From: Gammaproteobacteria bacterium
GTDB lineage: Bacteria; Pseudomonadota; Gammaproteobacteria; HK1
Direction of reading: 5' to 3'
Assembly (NCBI GenBank): GCA_020444775.1
Contig: JAGRHX010000572.1
Location: forward strand, 1-5,424
DNA length: 5,424 bases
Both the position numbers and the translations under genes were made by a program. Every line of letters begins with the position of its first letter. Position 1 is the stretch's first letter. The notes below the pieces were generated by a model. It was not told the origin of the DNA and did not search any database. It saw only the letters and a list, made by a program, of their open reading frames with translations. Shown here in pieces: positions 1 through 5,424 of the stretch.

Positions 1-338
1 AGATTTCTATGGATCGAATTCTGGGGTCGGGCAAATGCGATGTGGACGCGACGTGCTGTGTTCAGCTGGCGGGGCGCGAAGGCGTGGCGGCGGGCGCGGC
101 CGCCGGGCGCTCTCGGACCGATGCGCAACGCCCGTCCGCATGGCCGGATTGGCTTGCAGCGCGCCGGGCCAGCCCCCGGCATGTACGAGCCGACGCTTGC
201 TCGGCTCGACCCCAGCCCGGCTCGACCAGAGCGGCTTGCTGTAAAGTGTCGGCCGCAGTGGCGAGACAGATGACCCGGACGGCACGCTCGTGCCCGTATC
301 GCGCTGCCCTGATTCTCCAGAGCCTTGAGGAGGCGCGA
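1..338. other. Leader region without a supported gene
   Basis: No convincing gene is visible here. An open frame continues upstream from the MlaC-like gene to position 9, but its translation is rich in Arg, Ala and Cys with no domain-like pattern, and the strong ribosome binding site lies at 327-333. This stretch therefore reads as the 5' leader of that gene. A 10-bp direct repeat, CGGCTCGACC, occurs at 202-211 and 218-227, 16 bp apart, and could be an operator half-site pair. I see no clean sigma-70 promoter: TTGCTG at 235-240 is the nearest -35-like hexamer and has no good -10 partner. Confidence 0.6.
327..333 (+). promoter_or_regulatory. Strong Shine-Dalgarno site of the MlaC-like gene
   Basis: GAGGAGG is a near-perfect anti-16S match, 5 nt before the ATG at 339. 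It decides the start against the much longer upstream extension of the same frame (to position 9) and against the in-frame ATG at 354. Confidence 0.85.
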
Positions 339-1019
339 ATGCCCGATTACCGCATGAGAGCAGGCGACGCCATCGGGCAGGCCCGCGCGCGCCGGCGCCG
401 GACGTCACGGCCATGGGTGACGCCGCTGGGGCTTCTGCTGATGCTCGGGCTGTGGGCCGGCGTCGGTCTTGCCGCGGCCGTCACCGATGCCGAGGAATTC
501 GTCCGGCGGACCACGGAGCAGCTGGTCGCCGAGATCAAGCCGAAGGCCCGGCAGTTCGAAACCGAGCCAGCGGCCGTGTACAGCGTGGTCGAGCGGGTCA
601 TGAGCGAGCACATCGATCTGGAGCGCATGGCGCGCTGGATCCTGGGCAAGCACTGGGCGCGTGCGACGCCGGCTCAGCGTGACGCTTTCCTGGCCGAGTT
701 CAAGAAGATCCTCATTCGCACCTATTCGCGTCCATTCGTCGACTATCTGGTCCGCCCACTGTCCTTCCTGCCGGCGCGACCGCGCTCCGAGGACGACGTA
801 GCCGTGCCCATCCAGGTGTCCATGACGGCCGGACAGACCGTGTCGGTGCAGTTCGACATGCATCCGCAGGCCTCGACCTGGAAGATCCACGACGTCAGTG
901 TGGACGGTGTCAGCCTGGTGGCGAGCTATCGGACCAGCTACACGGCACTGGCCAACAAGTCGGGGATGGACGGTCTGCTCGAGAAGATGCGTGAGCTGAA
1001 CGCGCGTTTCGATGCCTGA
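339..1019 (+). CDS. MlaC/Ttg2D-family exported phospholipid-binding protein
   Basis: A 226-residue protein that looks like the MlaC (toluene-tolerance Ttg2D) family. Family members are periplasmic carriers that shuttle phospholipids between the outer-membrane MlaA complex and the inner-membrane MlaFEDB ABC transporter. Seen in the sequence: an Arg-rich n-region (residues 16-24), a hydrophobic core (about 27-47) and an Ala-rich end that fits a signal peptide cleaved near A46-A47, although the n-region is longer than usual. The mature part carries family-typical segments: ERMARWILGKHW (95-106), then an Arg/Phe-rich helix with ILIRTYSRPFVDYL, and near the C-terminus WKIHDVSVDGVSLVASYRT. The length is normal for the family. 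No mlaA, mlaD, mlaE, mlaF or mlaB is present in the window, so this may be a solo paralogue, and the hopanoid-associated HpnM subgroup is an alternative. The family call is firm; the lipid and partners are inferred. Confidence 0.88.
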   Translation: MPDYRMRAGDAIGQARARRRRTSRPWVTPLGLLLMLGLWAGVGLAAAVTDAEEFVRRTTEQLVAEIKPKARQFETEPAAVYSVVERVMSEHIDLERMARWILGKHWARATPAQRDAFLAEFKKILIRTYSRPFVDYLVRPLSFLPARPRSEDDVAVPIQVSMTAGQTVSVQFDMHPQASTWKIHDVSVDGVSLVASYRTSYTALANKSGMDGLLEKMRELNARFDA

Positions 1020-1209
1020 GCGGGCGGCCAGTGCCGACGCTCCCGGCCGCGCTCCCGCGGCAGAGCGCGTCATCTGGACCCGTTGCATGGCTTGAATCCC
1101 GCGAGCGTCGCCGGTTGTCGATCGCGTGCCGGGCGCCGTCCACATGGCGTGGCATGCGCCGCTTTGCATATCATCGCGCCTGGCATCACAGGCTTGGACG
1201 AGCAGCATC

Positions 1210-2757
1210 ATGATCGAGACGACACACAAGCGGGTCACCGGTCCGGCAATCCGCCTGCACCCGAACGACAACGTGGTGGTGGCACGCACCGATATCGGCC
1301 TTGGTGCGTCGATTCCAGGAGAGAACATCGTCAGCCGGGCGCAGGTTTCGGCCGGGTACAAGATCGCCACGCAAAGGATTGCCCGCGGCACCCCGATCCT
1401 GAAGTACAACGTGGTCATCGGGTTCGCCGCCGAGGATATCGCGCCGGGCTCGCTGGTCCACAGCCACAACACCGATTTCAAGGAGTTCGACCGGGACTAC
1501 GCTCATGCCAGCGAATACCGGCCCGTCGAGCTCGTGCCGGACACGCAGCGCGCCACCTTCCAGGGCATCGTCAGGCCCGACGGGCGGGTCGCGACACGCA
1601 ACTACGTGGGCGTGCTGTCGACGGTCAACTGCTCGGCGACGGTAGTGCGCAAGATCGCCGAATGGTTCACCCCCGAGCGACTGGCCGACTACCCGAATGT
1701 CGATGGGGTGGTTGCGTTCAATCATCAGCTCGGCTGCGGCATGGACATGACCGGTGAGCCGATGTCCCTGCTACGCCGCACCATGGCCGGCTACGCCCGT
1801 CATCCGAACCTTGCGGCGGCCCTGATTATCGGTCTTGGCTGCGAACGTAATCAGGTCGCGGGCCTGCTCGAGGAGCAGGGCATGAGCACCGGTCCCAACC
1901 TGCATGCCTTCACCATGCAGGACACCGGTGGCACGCGAAAGACCATTGAGGCGGGCGTCGAGGCGGTCAAGGCGCTGTTGCCCGAGGCCAATCGGGTCAG
2001 TCGGCAACCGGTTTCAGCCGCGCATCTGTGCGTGGGTTTGCAGTGCGGCGGCTCCGATGGCTTTTCCTCGATCACGGCCAACCCGGCGCTGGGGGCTGCG
2101 GTCGATCTCCTGGTGCGTCACGGTGGCACCGCGATCCTCTCCGAGACCCCAGAGATCTACGGCGTCGAGCACACTCTCACGCGGCGCGCCGCCTCGGTGG
2201 CCGTGGGCCAGAAGCTGGTCGAGCGCATCCGTTGGTGGAAGGACGAGTACTCGGTCGGCCACGACGTGCAAATCAACGGTCGGGTCAGCCCGGGAAACCA
2301 GGCCGGTGGCCTGGCCAACATCTTCGAGAAGTCGCTGGGATCGTCGATGAAGGGCGGTACCGGCCCGTTGATGGACGTCTACGAGTATGCGCAACCGGTG
2401 ACCAGCAAGGGGCTGGTGTTCATGGACACCCCGGGCTACGACCCGGTGTCGGCGACCGGTCAGATCGCCGGTGGTGCGAACCTCATCGCCTTCACCACCG
2501 GGCGTGGCTCGATGTTCGGTGCCAAGCCGGTGCCGAGCCTGAAGCTCGCCACCAACACACCGATGTTCCAGCGTCTGGAAGAGGACATGGACATCAACTG
2601 TGGCGAGATCCTGGACGGGACCTGCACGCTGGAGGAGATGGGACAACGGATCTTCGAGCTGATGCTGCGCACCGTGTCCGGCGAACCTTCGAAGAGCGAG
2701 CTGCTCGGGCTCGGCGACAACGAGTTCGTGCCCTGGCAGATCGGCATCATGAGCTGA
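1210..2757 (+). CDS. UxaA/GarD-family sugar-acid dehydratase (altronate or galactarate dehydratase-like)
   Basis: A 515-residue cytoplasmic enzyme, full length for the family (about 495-525). Members eliminate water from sugar acids such as D-altronate or galactarate to give 2-keto-3-deoxy acids, and usually need Fe2+ or a related divalent metal. Seen: an N-terminal SAF-like domain (about 15-88) with the GYKIA and GTPILKYNVVIG segments, then the catalytic UxaA region. Conserved Cys-bearing motifs are HQLGCG (C176), GLGCE (C211), CGGSDGFS (C279) and DINCGEI (C464). SPGNQAGGL and FTTGRG (428-433) are also typical. The ATG at 1210 is chosen because residue 1 then falls just before the SAF domain. 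A weak GGACGAG lies 7 nt upstream, and the frame extends to an ATG at 1126 with unconvincing sequence. The substrate cannot be read: GLGCERNQ resembles UxaA, while other parts resemble GarD. No uronate or aldarate genes flank it. The end overlaps the convergent amidase remnant by 11 bp. Confidence 0.88.
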   Translation: MIETTHKRVTGPAIRLHPNDNVVVARTDIGLGASIPGENIVSRAQVSAGYKIATQRIARGTPILKYNVVIGFAAEDIAPGSLVHSHNTDFKEFDRDYAHASEYRPVELVPDTQRATFQGIVRPDGRVATRNYVGVLSTVNCSATVVRKIAEWFTPERLADYPNVDGVVAFNHQLGCGMDMTGEPMSLLRRTMAGYARHPNLAAALIIGLGCERNQVAGLLEEQGMSTGPNLHAFTMQDTGGTRKTIEAGVEAVKALLPEANRVSRQPVSAAHLCVGLQCGGSDGFSSITANPALGAAVDLLVRHGGTAILSETPEIYGVEHTLTRRAASVAVGQKLVERIRWWKDEYSVGHDVQINGRVSPGNQAGGLANIFEKSLGSSMKGGTGPLMDVYEYAQPVTSKGLVFMDTPGYDPVSATGQIAGGANLIAFTTGRGSMFGAKPVPSLKLATNTPMFQRLEEDMDINCGEILDGTCTLEEMGQRIFELMLRTVSGEPSKSELLGLGDNEFVPWQIGIMS

Positions 2758-3313
2758 GCGCGCGAGGCAAGACCCGCAGCGGCTCGATATGACCCATCAT
2801 CCAGCGCGCATGACCGCACAGCCGCCAGTCGTCGTGAGGCTGGCCGACGAGCTGCACGCCGACCGGCAGGCCTTGCATCGCGACCAGCGGCAGGGAGATT
2901 GCAGGCGCGCCGGTCGCCGAGGTGAAGGCGGTGAACGCGGGGCTGCCGGTCTTGAACGCGTAGGCCGCCTCGCCGGAGTCGACCGACGCATCGAGCGGCG
3001 GCGCGGGGCCGACGCAGGACAGCGTGATCAGCCCATCGGCCAGCGGTCGTAGCGCCTCGAGACGGGCCCGCATCTCACCGCGTCGTTGCAGCGCCTGGCG
3101 ATAGTCGTCGAGCGTCATCGCCTCTGCCATCTCCAGCCACACGCCGAGCTCGTCGCTGAGCAGACCGGTGTCCTTGTAGTTGCGCAGCGCCCAGCGCATC
3201 TCGTAGCTGCACAGCTCGCGGCACAGGGCCACGGAGCTCGCGATGGCCTGCTCGAAGGCTTCGATGAGCGGATTGTCGTCGCGGCCGAGGATCCGAACGC
3301 CGGACTCGCGAAG

Positions 3314-3345
3314 CTGCAGTCGACGATGAAAATCGTTGACTGCGG
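3314..3345 (+). repeat. Hairpin 1, 14-bp stem with GAAA loop
   Basis: Arms 3314-3327 (CTGCAGTCGACGAT) and 3332-3345 (ATCGTTGACTGCGG) pair over 14 positions around a GAAA loop (3328-3331). Twelve pairs are Watson-Crick. The other two (T3315/G3344 and G3322/T3337) are G-U on + strand RNA but A-C mismatches on the minus strand. GAAA is a GNRA-type tetraloop, common in stable RNA. Confidence 0.75.
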
Positions 3346-3347
3346 GA

Positions 3348-3376
3348 GCAAAGCGGAAATCGCATTTTCGCTTTGC
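3348..3376 (+). repeat. Hairpin 2, 13-bp stem with 3-nt loop
   Basis: Arms 3348-3360 (GCAAAGCGGAAAT) and 3364-3376 (ATTTTCGCTTTGC) pair over 13 positions around CGC. The only non-Watson-Crick pair, G3356/T3368, is G-U on the + strand. It begins 2 nt after hairpin 1. No T-run follows, so it does not look like a rho-independent terminator. Confidence 0.75.
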
Positions 3377-3379
3377 GAT

Positions 3380-3411
3380 GCTGATTGATTCCATGGATGG
3401 AATAAATCAGC
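3380..3411. repeat. Hairpin 3, 15-bp near-perfect palindrome
   Basis: Arms 3380-3394 (GCTGATTGATTCCAT) and 3397-3411 (ATGGAATAAATCAGC) match at 14 of 15 positions with only GG between them. This is cruciform-like in DNA; as RNA it would close with a UGGA loop. It contains the stop codon and the ATG (3394) that split the amidase frame. Confidence 0.75.
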
Positions 3412-3863
3412 GATTTCCTATGGGCGATATCGGGCGATTCTGCCGGTAGCGCTCGCTTGCCTGCCGGGCCGCCTGGCGTGCGGCATCCAGGTTCAGATGT
3501 ACCCAGGCCCGGACCTCGGGCTCGCGTGACTCGATGCGTTCGATGCAGCGCTCGAGATAAGCCGAAGGCGTGTCGGTGCCTGCCACGAAGGCTTCTCGGG
3601 CATCGTGGAAGGTGCGAAGTGCGATGGTGCTGGGGTCATACATCGGGGCAACCTGTGTCCTTTATCGACAAACGACGGGCAGGCGGTCGTGAGGCACAGT
3701 GTAGCCGCTTCCCCCATGGACCCGGGATGCGCGGCGTGGCCCCAAGATGCTCGCGGTGTGCTGGGATGGCGTCCGAGATGGGCCGGAGCCAGGCTCTGCT
3801 ACCATCAGTCGCAGTGTCGGTCCTGCCGGATCGGGTTCGGATCCGCGCACGGGTCGCGGGTCC

Positions 3864-3911
3864 GTCATCAGTCGCGTCATCAGTGTCGTCATCAGTGTCG
3901 TCATCTGGGCT
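3864..3911. repeat. 12-bp tandem repeat, about 3.5 units
   Basis: Units are GTCATCAGTCGC (3864-3875), GTCATCAGTGTC (3876-3887), an identical GTCATCAGTGTC (3888-3899), and a degenerate GTCATCTGGGCT (3900-3911). CATCAGTCGC also occurs at 3803-3812, running into CAGTGTCG (3812-3819), so the array probably grew by slippage from an upstream motif. The array ends 64 bp before the proposed PDZ start. If translated in the downstream frame it would give a Ser/Val-rich repeat, but no start signal supports that. Confidence 0.8.
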
Positions 3912-3963
3912 GTCCGTCGGCGATCGGCCCGACCCACGGTCACCGGCACACAGTCACCAGCAC

Positions 3964-3967
3964 GGAG
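3964..3967 (+). promoter_or_regulatory. Shine-Dalgarno site supporting a TTG start
   Basis: GGAG lies 8 nt before the TTG at 3976, the best-spaced initiation signal in this frame. The only other upstream options close by are GTG codons inside the tandem repeats (3883, 3895), which have no ribosome binding site. Confidence 0.5.
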
Positions 3968-3975
3968 CCAGTCAG

Positions 3976-4647
3976 TTGAGCAACCGCTTCGAGTTAAGCG
4001 CCGCGTTCATCGTCGAGCGTCTGGGTTACCAGATTTGGGAGGCGTTGAAGGTACCGGAGACCTTCGGTGAGCACTTCGATCTGCCGTGGCTGCATCTACC
4101 CGTAGCTTCAGCGCGGCCGCCGCGAGCGGAGCTTCGCGGGCGTGATCCGCGCAACGTCAGCGCCCGTGTGATCGAGCCTGCGGGCGCACGCGTTGCGATC
4201 GACCTGCAAGTGGGACCGCTCGATGCATCCGGATGGCCGATCCATGTACGCCTCGTGCAGACCAGTGAAGGTCTCTTGCAGGCCGATCTGGAGCCGCTCT
4301 GGCCCTATACGGTGAGCGATCTACAGCTGCTGATGGCGCACGACGTGCGCCTGCCGATGGCGCCGAGGATGGCGGTGATCGGGGCACGCTTCGCTGGAGG
4401 TGATGCCGGCCTCAGCGTCTGCTCGGTCGTCGACGGCGGTCCGGCGCAGCGTTGCGGGCTGGCGGTGGGCGACCTGCTGATCGCGATCGACGGTGTGCGC
4501 ATCCTCGATTTCAGCGGTCTGGACGTGGCGTTGACGCTGCTCGCCGACACGGCGGAGATCGAGCTGTGCTGGGCCCGCGGCCGCCAGTGCATGAGTGGCA
4601 CGATCGCGCTCGAGGGGGCGTCGGAGAACGAGCGCCGAGGTGCCTGA
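3976..4647 (+). CDS. Small PDZ-domain protein of unknown function
   Basis: I do not recognise the full protein (223 residues from the TTG start). The C-terminal part is a clear bacterial PDZ domain, about residues 135-215: a hydrophobic strand, then VVDGGPAQRCGLAVGDLLIAIDG (starting near 151) with the GGPA loop (154-157) and the GD..IAIDG turn. It is followed by an Asp/Leu-rich helix and a final strand. PDZ domains bind peptide C-termini or exposed hydrophobic ends, often as modules of envelope proteases. The N-terminal part opens with a predicted helix (SAAFIVERLGYQIWEAL) and a mixed strand region. I see no protease motif (no HExxH, no Ser-protease signature), no signal peptide and no membrane helix. 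The PDZ part resembles the tails of M61-type peptidases, so it could derive from one, but nothing upstream encodes a peptidase body. The stop overlaps the EamA start by 8 bp, suggesting co-translation. The start is the least certain point; the frame is open to 3457. Confidence 0.7.
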   Translation: MSNRFELSAAFIVERLGYQIWEALKVPETFGEHFDLPWLHLPVASARPPRAELRGRDPRNVSARVIEPAGARVAIDLQVGPLDASGWPIHVRLVQTSEGLLQADLEPLWPYTVSDLQLLMAHDVRLPMAPRMAVIGARFAGGDAGLSVCSVVDGGPAQRCGLAVGDLLIAIDGVRILDFSGLDVALTLLADTAEIELCWARGRQCMSGTIALEGASENERRGA

Positions 4648-5424
4648 GCAGCTGGTTCCACTGCTCGCCCTCACTGCGGCCTTGTTCTTCGGTGGTGCCG
4701 GGAATGCCGTGCGTCAGGCGGTCCAGCACGTGGATTCCCAGGTCGCGTCGATGCTGTCCATACTCGCGACCTTCGGTATCTTCGTGTTGCTGATGCCGAC
4801 CTGGTTCGAGGCCGACGACTGGCGCAATCCCGCGGTCTGGGTATTCGCGCTCAACGGGCTGATACATCCGGTCCTGTCACGTTTTCTGGCCTATGAGGCC
4901 AACCGCCGCATCGGTGCGACCGTCGCGGCCTCCTTCGATGCGACCTCACCGCTGTTCGCGGCGGCGATTGCCGTGCTGATGCTGGGCGAGCGGGTCGACC
5001 TGCTGGTCGCGCTCGGTACCTGCCTGACCGTGCTCGGGGTGGCGTGGTTGTACTGGAATCCGGCCCGGGTACCGAGCCTGATGAAGGCGGCGCTGCTGTT
5101 CGCGACAGGCGCGGCGCTGATTCGCGCCGTCAACAACAACGTCAGTGCCTTCGGACTTGGGCTGCTGCCCAACCCGGTGATGGGGGCGTGCATCTCGTTC
5201 GGCGTATCGCTGCTGGCCTCGACGGTGCTGTTCGCGGTCCGTACCAGACGCGGGACACTGGGTGTCCCGCCGCGGGCCGGTGTGCTCTGGTGCCTGGCCG
5301 CCGGATCGCTCAGCGGCGTCGCGGTGATCTGTCTGAACACCGCGTTGTGGTTGGGCGATGTGGTCATCGTCGCGCCCATCGTCAGCGCCGCGCCGCTCTT
5401 CACCTTGCTGATCGCCTGGTCGTT
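4640..5424 (+). CDS. EamA/DMT-family 10-TM transporter, 3' end beyond the window
   Basis: Partial: 261 codons are visible and members usually have 280-310, so roughly 25-45 residues are probably missing. This inner-membrane drug/metabolite transporter family typically exports amino acids or small metabolites. The GTG at 4640 overlaps the PDZ stop by 8 bp. There is no well-spaced Shine-Dalgarno (GGAG at 4623-4626 is 13 nt away), which fits translational coupling. Starting here preserves TM1 (about 5-23, LLALTAALFFGGAGNA). TM2 spans about 37-54, TM3 about 65-80, and the classic EamA repeat end SPLFAAAIAVLMLGERV is at 103-119, followed by a TM at about 121-139. The second EamA repeat starts near residue 150 (MKAALLFATGAALIRA), and the window stops within the stretch VVIVAPIVSAAPLFTLLIAW, equivalent to the first repeat's SPLFAA region. 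The substrate cannot be inferred. Confidence 0.85.
   Translation, partial: MPEQLVPLLALTAALFFGGAGNAVRQAVQHVDSQVASMLSILATFGIFVLLMPTWFEADDWRNPAVWVFALNGLIHPVLSRFLAYEANRRIGATVAASFDATSPLFAAAIAVLMLGERVDLLVALGTCLTVLGVAWLYWNPARVPSLMKAALLFATGAALIRAVNNNVSAFGLGLLPNPVMGACISFGVSLLASTVLFAVRTRRGTLGVPPRAGVLWCLAAGSLSGVAVICLNTALWLGDVVIVAPIVSAAPLFTLLIAWS

Larger units (their letters stand above)
3314..3418. repeat. Low-GC triple-hairpin segment at the amidase deletion junction
   Basis: About 105 bp at roughly 46% G+C by hand count, clearly lower than its flanks, containing three adjacent inverted repeats (3314-3345, 3348-3376, 3380-3411). A further perfect 9-bp inverted pair, GGAAATCGC (3355-3363) and GCGATTTCC (3410-3418), overlaps the second and third. 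It sits exactly where the catalytic core of the amidase is missing, so it was probably acquired or left behind at that junction. No transposase, target-site duplication or integron-type site is recognisable. It may be a MITE-like element, a scar, or a small structured RNA. The right boundary near 3418 fits the end of amidase homology. The left boundary is uncertain, because the first hairpin could still be amidase-coding. Confidence 0.6.
2747..3643 (-). pseudogene. Amidase-signature family gene, core deleted and interrupted by a stop
   Basis: Remnant of an amidase-signature (AS) hydrolase, a family that cleaves amide bonds with a Ser-cisSer-Lys triad. Reading from the ATG at 3643, residues 1-75 match an AS N-terminus: a helix with AYLERCIERIESREPEVRAW, then RYRQNRPISPI. 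In intact enzymes this is followed directly by the DGIPVGVKD-type strand that carries the catalytic Lys. Here it runs instead into GNR and a TGA at 3407-3409. The same frame continues through a low-GC palindromic segment into a typical AS C-terminal half: GVRILGRDDNPLIEAFEQA, YEMRWALRNY, LITLSCVGPAPP, TGAPAISLPL and LPVGVQLVGQ. The catalytic Lys and the Gly/Ser-rich signature with both serines are absent. The two parts give about 280 residues against roughly 430-480 in intact members, so some 150-200 residues are missing. An ATG at 3394 could start the 215-residue C-terminal part, but it has no good ribosome binding site and would lack catalytic residues. The stop overlaps the dehydratase gene. 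Confidence 0.85.
3644..3975. other. Divergent spacer between the amidase remnant and the PDZ gene
   Basis: A 332-bp stretch between divergent genes, with no supported coding region. Open frames here are arginine- and serine-rich and look like chance. It holds the 12-bp tandem repeats at 3864-3911, an upstream related copy around 3803-3819, an imperfect direct repeat GTCACCGGCAC/GTCACCAGCAC (3939-3949 and 3953-3963), and a 6-bp inverted repeat CGGATC/GATCCG (3827-3832 and 3840-3845). TACACT on the minus strand (3703-3698) resembles a -10 for the amidase but lacks a -35 match. Promoters for the PDZ/EamA pair should lie here, but I cannot place one. Confidence 0.55.

Noticed and set aside
9..338. 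N-terminal extension of the MlaC-like frame back to an ATG at 9
   Set aside because: Its composition is not protein-like, and a strong GAGGAGG with correct spacing and a signal peptide support the start at 339.
1020..1209. Terminator or small gene between the MlaC-like and dehydratase genes
   Set aside because: Only short GC-rich stems without a T-run are present, and the open frames here lack start signals and protein-like composition.
405..1481. Long minus-strand open frame (358 codons) opposite the MlaC-like gene and the dehydratase start
   Set aside because: It is an antisense shadow typical of high-GC coding DNA, with no recognisable domain, and it lies opposite two genes with clear family matches.
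2028..2792. Long + strand open frame inside the dehydratase in another frame
   Set aside because: It is rich in Arg, Gly and His with no domain and fully overlaps conserved dehydratase motifs.
3348..3376. Hairpin 2 as a rho-independent terminator
   Set aside because: There is no T-run after the stem on either strand, and the stem is not placed after a gene end.
3314..3411. Hairpins read as an integron attC site or CRISPR array
   Set aside because: The arms differ between hairpins, so there are no direct repeats with spacers, and no attC-type core sites or integrase gene are seen.
4891..5403. Minus-strand open frame of 170 codons opposite the EamA gene
   Set aside because: Low-complexity Ser/Thr/Ala sequence; the + strand has unmistakable EamA transmembrane repeats.

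Overview
The window is high-GC DNA (roughly two thirds G+C by eye). The protein families and codon use suggest a proteobacterium, most likely gamma or beta. This is inference from style and gene content; there is no rRNA or other taxonomic marker.

Layout on the + strand: a gene-free leader (1-338); an exported MlaC/Ttg2D-like lipid-binding protein (339-1019); and a full-length UxaA/GarD-type sugar-acid dehydratase (1210-2757). Convergent to these, an amidase-signature gene lies on the minus strand (2747-3643), and its stop codon overlaps the dehydratase tail by 11 bp. Only the N-terminal ~75 residues and the C-terminal ~200 residues of the amidase remain. The catalytic centre is missing, and an in-frame TGA sits at the junction. 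After a 332-bp spacer holding 12-bp tandem repeats, a + strand pair follows: a small PDZ-domain protein with a probable TTG start (3976-4647) and an EamA/DMT-type 10-TM transporter (4640 to beyond the window end), overlapping by 8 bp.

The most unusual stretch is 3314-3418, where the amidase core should be. It is about 46% G+C by hand count, against about two thirds in the flanks. It folds into three back-to-back hairpins (3314-3345, 3348-3376, 3380-3411). In the first two, every non-Watson-Crick pair is G-U when read on the + strand and A-C on the minus strand. A further 9-bp inverted repeat (3355-3363 with 3410-3418) would compete with the second and third hairpins. It could be a small non-autonomous mobile element or its scar, a single-strand recombination substrate, or a small structured RNA. 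The sequence alone does not decide.

The genes do not form one obvious pathway. The MlaC-like protein stands without the other Mla components in view. The dehydratase implies hexuronate or aldarate use, but no partner enzymes are visible. The amidase remnant is a decaying gene, and the PDZ/EamA pair looks translationally coupled with an unknown shared role.
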